Origin: Lonsdalea britannica
GTDB lineage: Bacteria; Pseudomonadota; Gammaproteobacteria; Enterobacterales; Enterobacteriaceae
Direction of reading: 5' to 3'
DNA length: 64,000 nt
Assembly (NCBI RefSeq): GCF_002111595.1
Contig: NZ_LUTN01000017.1
Location: 1-64,000, forward strand
The notes under the pieces were generated by a model. The model saw nothing but the letters and a program-made list of their open reading frames with translations, ran no database searches and was not told the origin of the DNA. This document shows positions 1 through 11,106 of the stretch, in pieces; position 1 is the first letter of the stretch, and the number at the start of each line of letters is the position of its first letter. The translations under genes and the position numbers were made by a program.

Positions 1-174
<174 letters not shown>

Positions 175-185
175 TTAAACCCGGA

Positions 186-2303
<2,118 letters not shown>

Positions 2304-2328
2304 CTATTCCTAGGGCGTTCAAAGTAGT

Positions 2329-2346
2329 AAAAAACCCAAACGGGTT
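2329..2346 (-). terminator. Short U-tailed hairpin between rpsG and fusA
   Basis: The reverse strand reads AACCC-GTTT-GGGTT followed by further Us (six in the run including the stem). It sits inside the str operon, after rpsG and before fusA, next to a second small stem (GCCT-CAA-AGGC). With only five base pairs it could at most attenuate, since fusA and tuf must be expressed through it. Confidence 0.35.
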
Positions 2347-2389
2347 AGCCTTTGAGGCGCCCGCTGGGTTATTAACATCTACGCCGGTA

Positions 2390-2875
<486 letters not shown>

Positions 2876-2956
2876 TTAATTCAGGATTGTCCAAAACTCT
2901 ACGAGTTTAGTTTGACATTAAAGTTAAAACGTTTGGCCTTACTTAACGGAGAACCA

Positions 2957-3331
<375 letters not shown>

Positions 3332-3412
3332 TCAAAAAGCTCCTGGGTTTTGCTTCGTAAACACGTAATAAATCGTCTCGTACTCGCACAAGGCAAAGTA
3401 TAAGGACGCAGA

Positions 3413-3441
3413 ATTTTAGGGCTGCCCGGATGAGGAGTCAA
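3413..3441 (-). promoter_or_regulatory. Sigma-70 promoter of the str operon
   Basis: The reverse strand has TTGACT (3436-3441), a 17-base spacer, then TAAAAT (3413-3418), about 80 bases ahead of rpsL. Spacing and hexamers are near consensus and resemble the E. coli str promoter as I remember it. It overlaps the space just after tusB, which transcribes in the same direction. Confidence 0.8.
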
Positions 3442-3460
3442 GAAATATACAAAAATACCA

Positions 3461-3748
3461 CTACCAGGCCATCTGTCCGGAATGCTGGGCCGTCAGTTTA
3501 ACAAAGTCATTATAGCCAATTAACACCACTCTGCTCGAAATTTGAGCAACCATTCCTCGCGCCAAGGCATCTTCCTTCAAGGCATAAACGGGAACGCCTA
3601 CCGCCAACATCGGCCTGAGCATCGCAGCGTTGGCCAACGCCCCTGAGACCCCATCCTGAAACAGAAGAACGGCGTCTTCGCTACCGACATTGCGTAGCAT
3701 GGCATCCAAATCGATCTGGTAGGGGGAGCGAGACAGCGTATGCAACAT
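3461..3748 (-). CDS. tusB: Sulfur relay protein TusB
   Basis: The 95-residue product starts MLHTLSRSPYQ and ends HSGQMAW. TusB is part of the TusBCD heterohexamer that passes persulfide sulfur from TusA to TusE and MnmA for 2-thiolation of U34 in tRNA-Lys, -Glu and -Gln. I chose ATG at 3748, with GAGAG seven bases upstream; an in-frame TTG lies two codons earlier. It follows tusC by ten bases and is last in yheO-tusD-tusC-tusB. Confidence 0.93.
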   Translation of the reverse strand: MLHTLSRSPYQIDLDAMLRNVGSEDAVLLFQDGVSGALANAAMLRPMLAVGVPVYALKEDALARGMVAQISSRVVLIGYNDFVKLTAQHSGQMAW

Positions 3749-3758
3749 AGACAACTCT

Positions 3759-4118
3759 CTAGAAGGTGAGGACGGTATCGTAGGTTTTCAACATCTGGGC
3801 CAATAATTCTGGCGACTGTATTTCCACCGGTAGCACCCACTGAGTGTCTTTTGAAAGACCGCGCTGCTGCAAAGCCTGTTCGCAAACATAGCACTGCTCA
3901 ACATCGTACAGCGGCAAGACACCGAAGGTCGCGATGTAGTCACGCATGAGAATAACGCTTGGTTGCTGGCTTGGCAGGAGCTGCAAAACACCGTCTGCAA
4001 CGAAGAACACGCCGATATCTTCCGTCAACGCCGACATCGCCAAAAGCGCATCCAACCCTTCTCTACCTGAAGCGCTGCCGTGGGGGGAATGGGTAAAAAC
4101 AAAAGCGACACGTTTCAT
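3759..4118 (-). CDS. tusC: Sulfur relay protein TusC
   Basis: This is a 119-residue DsrF-like subunit of TusBCD starting [20 protein letters not shown], the same length as in E. coli. It has no catalytic cysteine of the TusD kind and supports the complex structurally. It follows tusD by 14 bases and precedes tusB, as in E. coli. Confidence 0.94.
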   Translation of the reverse strand: MKRVAFVFTHSPHGSASGREGLDALLAMSALTEDIGVFFVADGVLQLLPSQQPSVILMRDYIATFGVLPLYDVEQCYVCEQALQQRGLSKDTQWVLPVEIQSPELLAQMLKTYDTVLTF

Positions 4119-4132
4119 AGCATGAGCCCGCG

Positions 4133-4522
4133 TTAAAACTGCACGACCCGGTCGCAGGTCAGTACGGATTGAGCCAGTTCACCCAGACCACTCAGGCTGA
4201 ATCCCGGTTGCAGATTCGCGCCAGCCAGTTTCAGCTGAGCTGCCTGCTCGCTGTCGGTGACGCCACGACGCAACGCAGCCGCGACGCAGACGTTCAATGC
4301 GACCTGATGATCCTCGTGTAACTGTTGCCAGGCGCGCACGACGTCAAATTCATCGCTGGCCGGTGAGGTCAATTGGTTTGCGTTGAGCACGCCTTCCCGA
4401 TAGAAAAAGACGCTTTTAAGCTGATAGCCTTCGGCCAACAGCGCCTGAGCAAACTGCAATGCGCTGCTGGACTGCTGGGTGCCGTATGCCGGTCCGGTAA
4501 CCAGCAGACAGTAGGTCAACAT
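4133..4522 (-). CDS. tusD: Sulfurtransferase subunit TusD
   Basis: A 129-residue DsrE-like protein beginning [17 protein letters not shown]. The conserved active cysteine, which accepts the persulfide, lies in [12 protein letters not shown] around residue 80. It is the catalytic subunit of TusBCD. The ATG overlaps the yheO stop (TAATG at 4520-4524), so the genes are probably translationally coupled. Confidence 0.95.
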   Translation of the reverse strand: MLTYCLLVTGPAYGTQQSSSALQFAQALLAEGYQLKSVFFYREGVLNANQLTSPASDEFDVVRAWQQLHEDHQVALNVCVAAALRRGVTDSEQAAQLKLAGANLQPGFSLSGLGELAQSVLTCDRVVQF

Positions 4523-5244
4523 TAGCGATCGTGCCCGCTGAGGTCGCCGCTCTTGAACTGGCGGATATAGAGATACACGGTGTGCTTGGAGATATTCAAC
4601 CGATCGGCAACCTGATTGATGGCGTCCTTAATATCGAAAATCCCTTTCTCATAAAGGTTGAGCACAATCTGTCGGTTCTTAGCGTTATTGGAAACGTTGC
4701 GATCATTGTTCACTTCTTCAATAGTGAACTCCAGCGTTTGCGTGACCAGGTCTTCCACTGAAGAGGCGAAGTTAACGGACGACGCCACCGCTTTAATCTC
4801 AGGCGGCATAAATGTCTGCATGATTTGCGAGAACGGCACATCCAGATTCATGTTCATACACAGCAGACCAATCACACGCTGCTCACGGTTGCGGATAGCG
4901 ATAATGATTGACTTCATCAGCATGCCGCTTTTGGCGCGGGTGAAATACACTTGCGACACGCTGCTATCTTCACCGGCCATATCATGCACCATCCGTAGCG
5001 CCATATCGGTGATAGGCGAACCGATCTTACGTCCGGTATGCTCGCCGTTCGCGATACGCATCGCGGAACATTTTAAATTTTCCAGCGAATGCAGCACGAC
5101 TTCGCAGTGTTCACCGATTAGCATCGCTAAACCATCGACGACGGCTTCATACGACTTTAGGATTTCGTAATCCGTTTGGGAAAACGGACGTTCATCCAGC
5201 AAATCAAGGTCATTCGACTCTGCTGAAAGAAGCGAACTAGACAT
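4522..5244 (-). CDS. yheO: YheO, PAS-like/HTH putative DNA-binding regulator
   Basis: The 240-residue protein has an N-terminal YheO/PAS-like domain (about 20-135) and a C-terminal HTH (about 190-235, containing [15 protein letters not shown]). It is conserved in enterobacteria and may act as a regulator; its targets are not known to me. I chose ATG at 5244 with AAGGTGG eight bases ahead; an in-frame ATG 24 bases upstream has no such site. It leads the tusDCB genes. A candidate promoter (TTGTTA, 18 bases, TACGAT at 5276-5305, reverse strand) lies upstream. Confidence 0.9.
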   Translation of the reverse strand: MSSSLLSAESNDLDLLDERPFSQTDYEILKSYEAVVDGLAMLIGEHCEVVLHSLENLKCSAMRIANGEHTGRKIGSPITDMALRMVHDMAGEDSSVSQVYFTRAKSGMLMKSIIIAIRNREQRVIGLLCMNMNLDVPFSQIMQTFMPPEIKAVASSVNFASSVEDLVTQTLEFTIEEVNNDRNVSNNAKNRQIVLNLYEKGIFDIKDAINQVADRLNISKHTVYLYIRQFKSGDLSGHDR

Positions 5245-5346
5245 GGCAAACACCACCTTCAATGTCATTCAATTTATCGTATTGACAGGAGGGATAGTCT
5301 AACAAAAGTCCTCTCTCTCGTCCCTGAAATTCGCGGCGTCATATCG

Positions 5347-5397
5347 AAAGGCTGATGCGATGAGACCTCCATGATGCCTGCATTCATCAGCCTTTTT
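5347..5397 (+). terminator. Long hairpin with forward-strand T tract, no gene in front
   Basis: Eleven-base arms AAAGGCTGATG (5347-5357) and CATCAGCCTTT (5385-5395) enclose a 27-base loop and run into five Ts on the forward strand. No forward gene precedes it. On the reverse strand it would lie in the yheO leader, where it could fold without a U tract. Role unknown. Confidence 0.4.
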
Positions 5398-5401
5398 CGC
5401 C

Positions 5402-5456
5402 CAAAAAAGGCAGACTTAACAAACGGGGGGATCTGCCTGAGATCGGCTACCGCGCT
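5402..5456 (-). ncRNA. Candidate small RNA or yheO leader attenuator
   Basis: On the reverse strand a TATACT box (5462-5467) is followed after about 50 bases by AGGCAGA, a 17-base loop, TCTGCCT and six Us (5402-5438), a good intrinsic terminator. No open reading frame of note lies between. This could make a short RNA of roughly 55 bases, or end transcripts before yheO. No convincing -35 box is visible. The rest of the spacer up to the fkpA terminator (5468-5742) shows no gene. Confidence 0.3.
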
Positions 5457-5742
5457 GGAGCAGTATAACGTCTGCGAAGGTTTTTGCCGCCTTTATCACA
5501 CGAAGGGGAAAGATCGTTGAGTCGCGCCCACACTCCCCCAATCCAATGGCGGTGGATAAAACGCAATTCTACGCATTCTACCGATGCCTGACATCAGCGT
5601 GAACATGGGCGATAGTGTGCTTCTGCTTATCGAAATTCGCTATGTGCGACAAACGCTTATCGTTATATCTACGTCACGAACTCATGAGGTGGGATTTAAA
5701 GGTATTCAATCATTAGCACCTAGAGGCGCAACATTCACGCAT

Positions 5743-5769
5743 AAAAAAACCGCAGGATGACCTGCGGTT
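5743..5769 (-). terminator. Rho-independent terminator of fkpA
   Basis: The reverse strand reads AACCGCAGG-TCAT-CCTGCGGTT followed by a T run, about 20 bases after the fkpA stop. The nine-pair stem with a tetraloop and U tail is a strong terminator. Confidence 0.9.
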
Positions 5770-5789
5770 CTTCGTGCCAAAGCTCGGTA

Positions 5790-6626
5790 CTACTTAGCGC
5801 TTGGCTGAGCGGCTTTCTCGTCAGCCGGTTTTTCAGCTTTAGCAGCGTCGGCCGCTTTAGCTTCCGCTTCAGATTTGATATCCAGCAGTTCTACGTCGAA
5901 TACCAGCGTAGAGTTGGCCGGAATTCCCGGTACACCCGTTTCACCGTAAGCCAGTGCCGGCGGGATGACCATTTTAATCTTACCGCCTTTTTTCAGGTGC
6001 TTAAGACCTTCGGTCCAACCCGGAATGACACCATCCAGACGGAAAGAAAGCGGTTCACCGCGTTTGTAGGAGTTGTCGAACTCAGTACCGTCGACCAACG
6101 TGCCTTTGTAGTTCACCACGACGGTATCGCTATCTTTCGGAGCCGCGCCCGTTCCTTCCTTCTCTACCTGATAAAGCAGGCCGGAGTTGGTTTTCTTCAC
6201 GCCTTTTTCTTTGGCAAAAGTATCGCGGTATTTAGTACCTTTATCCGCGTTCTCTTTCGCATCTTGCTTCATTTTGGTTTTAGCCGCTTCTTTCACACGG
6301 CCTTCAAATGACTGCAGCGTTTTTTCGATTTCTTCGTCAGACAGTTTGCTTTTGTCTGCAAATGCGTCCTGAACGCCTTGGATCAGCTGTTCTTTATCCA
6401 GCTTGATGCCCAGTTTTTCTTGCTCTTTCAGGGAATTATCCATGTAGCGGCCCAGAGAGGCACCCAACGCGTAAGCCGCAGCCTGTTCATCATTGTTGAA
6501 TTTTGCTGTTGTCGTACTCGTCGTACTGCTATCGGACGCTTTTACTGGCTCCGCGGCCATTGCGCCGGTATTCAAAGCCAGTGTCATTGTGGTCGCTAGC
6601 AGCGTTACTTTAAACAGTGATTTCAT
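5790..6626 (-). CDS. fkpA: Periplasmic FKBP-type peptidyl-prolyl isomerase FkpA
   Basis: The 278-residue protein has a Sec signal peptide (MKSLFKVTLLATTMTLALN, cleavage after AMA), an N-terminal helical dimerisation/chaperone region and a C-terminal FKBP domain (about 140-250, with VVNYKGTLVDGTEFD and LKKGGKIKMVIPP). It assists periplasmic and outer membrane protein folding and is a sigma-E target in E. coli. The start at 6626 has GGAG seven bases upstream; an in-frame ATG five codons earlier would put charged residues before the signal. The tail is rich in Ala, Lys and Glu. Confidence 0.96.
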   Translation of the reverse strand: MKSLFKVTLLATTMTLALNTGAMAAEPVKASDSSTTSTTTAKFNNDEQAAAYALGASLGRYMDNSLKEQEKLGIKLDKEQLIQGVQDAFADKSKLSDEEIEKTLQSFEGRVKEAAKTKMKQDAKENADKGTKYRDTFAKEKGVKKTNSGLLYQVEKEGTGAAPKDSDTVVVNYKGTLVDGTEFDNSYKRGEPLSFRLDGVIPGWTEGLKHLKKGGKIKMVIPPALAYGETGVPGIPANSTLVFDVELLDIKSEAEAKAADAAKAEKPADEKAAQPSAK

Positions 6627-6841
6627 CCATCTCTCCAGCATCCGAGACCCGATAGATCCCGGTAATCATTTAAAAAGTCGAAACTACTATAGCTGCGTGT
6701 ACGGAGACATTACAACGAACACACCACTATCTTCGATAAAATTCCCTTATGCGCTTATTGCGCCCTACTCCGACCATTTTTACTACCAGAAGTTTCCGCT
6801 TTCTGACAAACTCTACCGCTGTCCGTCTGGGAGGAAGTCAC

Positions 6842-7060
6842 ATGTCGCAGCAATTACTCGAACAGCGCCTTGAACTGCTGGAAAGCCGCATCGCATTTCA
6901 GGAGATAACAATTGAGGAGCTGAACCAAACCGTGGTCCAGCATGAACTGGAAATGGCCAAGGTGCGTGAACAGCTGCACCTGTTGGTCGATAAACTGAAA
7001 GCGACGGCGCCGTCTCTGATTGCCTCGCAATCTGAAGAAACACCGCCGCCGCACTACTGA
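6842..7060 (+). CDS. slyX: SlyX family coiled-coil protein
   Basis: A 72-residue protein starting [16 protein letters not shown], mostly one coiled coil, with a proline-rich end (TPPPHY). Function is not established. GGAGG lies six bases before the ATG. It is divergent from fkpA, as in E. coli, but is separated from slyD by an accessory block of about 4 kb. Confidence 0.93.
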   Translation: MSQQLLEQRLELLESRIAFQEITIEELNQTVVQHELEMAKVREQLHLLVDKLKATAPSLIASQSEETPPPHY

Positions 7061-7069
7061 AAAGCCGGG

Positions 7070-8113
7070 CTAAGCCTTACGCCACTGTCGCGGACTGATG
7101 CCGAACCAACGGCGAAATGCCCGTGAAAACGCACTCACCTCCGAGTACCCCAGTAAAAAAGCCATTTCAGAAATTGAGAGCTGTCGCTGCTGCAAATAGT
7201 GCGTCGCCATTTCGCAGCGCACCTTTTCCACCAGCTGAGTGAAATTGATCCCCGCATCTTTTAACCTCCGCTGCAGCGACCAGCTCGACAAACCGATATT
7301 TTCCGCCACCTCTTCCAAAGAAGGTTCTCCCTGCGAAAGCACCTGGCGCAGCTGGGCGCGCGCCATATCCACCACGCTCTGCTGCTGCACGTCGCTGTTC
7401 AACTGCCGCAGGGAGTCTTGCACCACCAGCAACAGCAACGGATCGTGATCCGGCATGGCTTTGAGCAAATCGCGCTTGGGGATCAACAGCGAGTTGAATG
7501 GCTGATCGAAGTAGACCGGGGCATCAAACACTTTGCAGTGCTCGTGCCACTGTTCCGGACGAGGATGCTCGAAATGCACCTCTCGCGGCGCCCAATGCTT
7601 GCCAGCGGCATGGCGCACAAGGTTCAAAATCATCCCCAGCGTCAGCTCGGCGTCCTGACGGCAGTGCAGGATCGCGCCATGACGCACCTGATAGTCGAAA
7701 CGCCAGCAATCGCCCTTATCAACCAGACGAATCAGCGTATCGTGCTGATGAAATGGAAAAGCATGGGCTACGTTATGCAATGCCTGCTCGAGGGTGGCAC
7801 TGCATAACCCAACATAGCCTATCAACCCAAGCGCCTGGGGCTTGAACTGCCTGCCGTAATGCAGACCAAAATTGGTGCAGTCGGAGTAACGCGCGGCCTC
7901 TTCCAATACACGACAATAGTTGACTAATCCCACGCTGAGCGTCGGACAGGCCAGCAGCTCGGGATCGATACCGCTGATGCCAAGAATACGATCGGCATCG
8001 CCACCATTGTCTCCGATGAATTGCCCTAACCCCGAGGCCGCAGCTGCCAGCACACCGCGGTGACCGAGCGGAATCCCCGCAGGCGAAGGAAGCCGAAATG
8101 ACGGTGTTCCCAT
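7070..8113 (-). CDS. AraC-family transcriptional regulator of the adjacent transport locus
   Basis: This 347-residue regulator has an N-terminal Arabinose_bd-type ligand domain (about 10-200) and a C-terminal double HTH of AraC type (about 240-340, with VAENIGLSSWSLQRRL and GYSEVSAFSRAFRRW). The architecture is that of OruR-like activators that sense amines or amino acids; the ligand here is not known. ATG at 8113 has GGGAGAAATT in front. It converges on slyX and lies downstream of the kinase gene, separated by 227 bases carrying a hairpin and a perfect inverted repeat, so it probably has its own promoter. Control of the kinase and permease is inferred from position. Confidence 0.8.
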   Translation of the reverse strand: MGTPSFRLPSPAGIPLGHRGVLAAAASGLGQFIGDNGGDADRILGISGIDPELLACPTLSVGLVNYCRVLEEAARYSDCTNFGLHYGRQFKPQALGLIGYVGLCSATLEQALHNVAHAFPFHQHDTLIRLVDKGDCWRFDYQVRHGAILHCRQDAELTLGMILNLVRHAAGKHWAPREVHFEHPRPEQWHEHCKVFDAPVYFDQPFNSLLIPKRDLLKAMPDHDPLLLLVVQDSLRQLNSDVQQQSVVDMARAQLRQVLSQGEPSLEEVAENIGLSSWSLQRRLKDAGINFTQLVEKVRCEMATHYLQQRQLSISEMAFLLGYSEVSAFSRAFRRWFGISPRQWRKA

Positions 8114-8186
8114 AATTTCTCCCTCAGTGATGCAAGACGCCAAATCGAAGAGAAAAAGCAATTTCCATACCAGCGAAGGACAAAGA

Positions 8187-8210
8187 CTGACGTCATCAGA
8201 CAGACGTCAG
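8187..8210. promoter_or_regulatory. Perfect inverted repeat upstream of the AraC-type gene
   Basis: CTGACGTC, eight bases, GACGTCAG: eight-base perfect arms centred about 85 bases ahead of the regulator start. It could be an operator or an mRNA hairpin. No T run follows. Unproven. Confidence 0.4.
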
Positions 8211-8278
8211 GTAAAACAGCGGGATAACGTTGGGGATAAAAGAGTACGGCGGTGGACACTGGCGCAATGATGGAAGAC

Positions 8279-8307
8279 AAGGCACTGCCGCAGCACAGCA
8301 GTGCCTT
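8279..8307 (-). terminator. Hairpin after the kinase gene
   Basis: Nine-base arms AAGGCACTG/CAGTGCCTT with an eleven-base loop lie about 35 bases after the kinase stop. The U content downstream is weak (TTGTCTTCC), so termination would be partial. Confidence 0.5.
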
Positions 8308-8340
8308 GAGATGGTGCAAATAGCCTCAGGAAAACGCGGA

Positions 8341-9339
8341 TTAGGCGCCCACCGGCAGCCCACCGTCCAGATAACGCTGGCACAGCCTGACGGTGTCTGG
8401 GCACCAGCGTTCCCCCATGCTTTTAGCCTGTTCCGTCTGCTGATGCGAACCGATCCAAGCCGTCATCTGAATCCGGCGTTGTGCGATCAAAGCAGGAATG
8501 ACCGCCAGGTCGGCCTCGCTGAGGGGGCAAATCTGTTGATAGCCCGTCAACCAGCCTTCAACCCATTCCGACGCGCGCGGGTGATGCTCGACAAAACTGA
8601 TGGCCGCCGCGAGATCGTGCAAATACCAGCCCATACCGCAGTCGTCAAAATCGATCACCCGGGTTTCCCCGCGAAACAGCAGTAGATTGGTCAAACGCAG
8701 ATCCGCGTGGATCAATCCATAGCGCTGCGACGATTTACCGTAGTCGGCCAGCGTCGCCCTGACCCGCTCAATTGCGGCTTCGATAACCGGGTGGTCGGAC
8801 GGAGAAAGGGAGGGCGCATCCTGCCAGCGCCCCCAATGCGCCTCCGGGCCAACCATCGTTTCATGATCCCACACGATGCGGCGAAAACCGGAAGGCGGCT
8901 GCCAACTACGGCTGTGCTGATGCAGACGGGCGGTAATCCTGCCCAATTGCTCAAAGGCCGCCCCGTCCACATCGGTCGTCGGCATCTCGCCTTCTATCCA
9001 GTGAAAGACCACGACGTTTCGCTCCACGCCGTCATCCAACGACACGGTTTGTACCGTTTCGCCATCGTGTCCTACCAACGGTTCCGGCACGATGATGCCT
9101 TCCTGACGCAGTGCCGCCAGCCAGCTGAGTTCGCCGTTAATGTCGTCGCGATGATGATAGCCGGGCCGATGAATGCGCATGGCGTAGCGCTTACCGCCGG
9201 CATCCAGTCGATAGGTCGCATTTTCGGAACGGCACAGCAGCGTCAGCGTTCCCTGCAGATCGGCGGGGTAGTGACCCATCGCCCGCTCCGCCAACAGGCT
9301 CATCGTGATGTCGTCCAGCGTATCGTATTGTTCTGCCAT
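8341..9339 (-). CDS. APH/choline-kinase-fold small-molecule kinase, possibly amino-alcohol kinase
   Basis: A 332-residue phosphotransferase of the APH superfamily (PF01636). The catalytic loop HADLRLTN (HxDxxxxN) is near residue 218 and the metal-binding VIDFDDCG follows. Members phosphorylate aminoglycosides, choline, ethanolamine, homoserine or hydroxylysine. The divergent neighbour is an Eat-type ethanolamine permease, so ethanolamine or a related amino alcohol is my preferred substrate; hydroxylysine or another amine is possible. The partner phospho-lyase of such a route is not seen in the window. ATG at 9339 is preceded by GATGAGAT. Both coordinates rest on a clean open frame. Confidence 0.72.
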   Translation of the reverse strand: MAEQYDTLDDITMSLLAERAMGHYPADLQGTLTLLCRSENATYRLDAGGKRYAMRIHRPGYHHRDDINGELSWLAALRQEGIIVPEPLVGHDGETVQTVSLDDGVERNVVVFHWIEGEMPTTDVDGAAFEQLGRITARLHQHSRSWQPPSGFRRIVWDHETMVGPEAHWGRWQDAPSLSPSDHPVIEAAIERVRATLADYGKSSQRYGLIHADLRLTNLLLFRGETRVIDFDDCGMGWYLHDLAAAISFVEHHPRASEWVEGWLTGYQQICPLSEADLAVIPALIAQRRIQMTAWIGSHQQTEQAKSMGERWCPDTVRLCQRYLDGGLPVGA

Positions 9340-9581
9340 CGTAAGATCTCATCAAAGGAAGTGGCTTACAGGCTTTCAGCATGTAATGACCGCCATTCCG
9401 ATGCTTGACGCAAAGGCAGTAAAAGTTGACCGCAGACGACAACATGCCCTCTTTCCTCTCCTTCGTTGACTCCAGAACGCAAAAAACACCTCGTTAGTGT
9501 CAAGTATCCCCACCCATAACAGCGTCATCATCGATGCGTATGCAGCCCCATCGCAGAAACGGGCTTCAGGCTTCAGGCTCC

Positions 9582-9596
9582 ATAACCAGCTGTTAT
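9582..9596. promoter_or_regulatory. Palindrome in the kinase-permease divergent region
   Basis: ATAAC-CAGCT-GTTAT, a five-base inverted repeat about 55 bases ahead of the permease start. It lies in the 309-base divergent promoter region (9340-9648), which otherwise shows no gene. It may be a regulator site; the sequence alone cannot tell. Confidence 0.3.
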
Positions 9597-9601
9597 GCCT
9601 A

Positions 9602-9622
9602 TAAAAACGAGGTTGGTTTTTA
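9602..9622 (+). promoter_or_regulatory. A/T hairpin in the permease leader
   Basis: TAAAAAC-GAGGTTG-GTTTTTA has seven-base perfect arms and ends 12 bases before the ribosome binding site GAGGGG of the permease. It could influence translation or be a regulator half-site pair. Confidence 0.3.
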
Positions 9623-9648
9623 TCCATATTTTAGAGGGGAAGAACGTC

Positions 9649-11016
9649 ATGACAATGCAGTTGAAGCCCACGCTGGGGACCCTTCATCTTTGGGGGATCG
9701 CCGTCGGTCTGGTCATTTCCGGGGAATATTTTGGCTGGAGCTATGGCTGGGGCGTCGCAGGCACGCTCGGCTTTTTGGTCACCACGCTGATGATCGCCGC
9801 CATGTACACCTGTTTTATCTTCAGCTTTACCGAGCTGACGACCGCCATACCTCACGCGGGCGGTCCTTTCGCCTACAGTCGCCGTGCCTTCGGCGAAACC
9901 GGTGGACTGATCGCCGGTATGGCGACGCTGATTGAATTCGTTTTTGCGCCCCCGGCTATCTCGATGGCGATCGGCGCCTATCTGAACGTACAGTTTCCCA
10001 ATCTGGACCCGCGCTATGCCGCAACGGGCGCCTATCTGGTGTTTATGGGGCTGAACATTCTGGGGGTGAAACTCGCCGCCATGTTTGAACTCTGCGTCAC
10101 CCTGCTGGCGGTATTCGAACTGCTGGTCTTTATGGGCGTCGTCGCCCCCGGCTTCAGCATCAGCCACTTTGTCGCCAACGGTTGGGCAGGCAGCGACAGC
10201 TTCGGCCTGCCTGCGCTATCCGGCATCTTCGCGGCCATCCCCTTCGCCATCTGGTTCTTCCTGGCGATAGAGGGCGCGGCGATGGCGGCGGAGGAAGCCA
10301 AAGATCCCAAACGGACCATCCCTAAAGCCTACATCACCGGCATTATGACGCTGGTGATCCTGGCGCTGGGCGTGATGTTGCTCGCGGGCGGCGTGGGCGA
10401 CTGGCGGACGCTTTCCAATATTAACGACCCGTTGCCGCAGGCGATGAAAGCCGTGGTGGGCGCCAATTCCGGGTGGATGCACATGCTGGTGTGGATCGGT
10501 CTGTTCGGGCTGATTGCCAGCTTCCACGGCATCATTCTCGGCTACTCCCGGCAGTTCTTCGCCCTGGCCAGAGCGGGCTACCTGCCGACCGGATTGGCCA
10601 AACTGTCCCGCTTTAGGACGCCCCATCGCGCGATCCTCACCGGCGGCGTTATCGGGATCGCCGCGATTTTTAGCGACAGCTGGATCAACCTGCAGGGAAT
10701 GAGTCTCACCGCCGCGATGATTACGATGGCCGTCTTCGGAGCTATTGTGATGTACATCATGAGCATGCTGAGCCTGTTCCGGCTGCGTCGCACCGCGCCA
10801 GAGCTAGAACGAACCTACCTGGCGCCCGGCTATCCGATCATACCGGGGTTCGCCTTGGTGCTGGCCTGTCTGTGCTTATTGGCGATGCTGTGGTTCAACC
10901 CACTGATCGGCGCCCTTTTCATCGCGCTGATGGTCGCAGCCTATCTCTACTTCCTGCTCACTAAAGCCCAGCGCTTCAATGCGCCGCAGGATGAGATGCT
11001 GATGGGAAAAGAGTAA
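9649..11016 (+). CDS. Eat-type ethanolamine permease (APC superfamily)
   Basis: A 455-residue transporter with about 12 hydrophobic segments. Its N-terminal half (LGTLHLWGIAVGLVISGEYF, then GWSYGWGVAG and AIPHAGGPFAYSRRAFG) is characteristic of the proton-coupled ethanolamine permease family (TIGR00908) within the APC superfamily. It would import ethanolamine across the inner membrane. The ATG at 9649 has GAGGGG nine bases upstream; a longer frame start has none. It is divergent from the kinase and ends at a bidirectional terminator shared with slyD. No EutBC ammonia-lyase genes are nearby. Confidence 0.85.
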   Translation: MTMQLKPTLGTLHLWGIAVGLVISGEYFGWSYGWGVAGTLGFLVTTLMIAAMYTCFIFSFTELTTAIPHAGGPFAYSRRAFGETGGLIAGMATLIEFVFAPPAISMAIGAYLNVQFPNLDPRYAATGAYLVFMGLNILGVKLAAMFELCVTLLAVFELLVFMGVVAPGFSISHFVANGWAGSDSFGLPALSGIFAAIPFAIWFFLAIEGAAMAAEEAKDPKRTIPKAYITGIMTLVILALGVMLLAGGVGDWRTLSNINDPLPQAMKAVVGANSGWMHMLVWIGLFGLIASFHGIILGYSRQFFALARAGYLPTGLAKLSRFRTPHRAILTGGVIGIAAIFSDSWINLQGMSLTAAMITMAVFGAIVMYIMSMLSLFRLRRTAPELERTYLAPGYPIIPGFALVLACLCLLAMLWFNPLIGALFIALMVAAYLYFLLTKAQRFNAPQDEMLMGKE

Positions 11017-11052
11017 GCCCCCAGCCTCACCGCCATCAAAAACATCAGACGT

Positions 11053-11091
11053 AAAAAAACCCGGCCTGCATGACGCAGCGCCGGGTTTTTT
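11053..11091. terminator. Bidirectional terminator between permease and slyD
   Basis: ACCCGGC and GCCGGGT arms are flanked by an A run on one side and a T run on the other, so it can stop both the permease (forward) and slyD (reverse) transcripts. Confidence 0.88.
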
Positions 11092-11106
11092 AGGGTGAAG
11101 CCGCCC

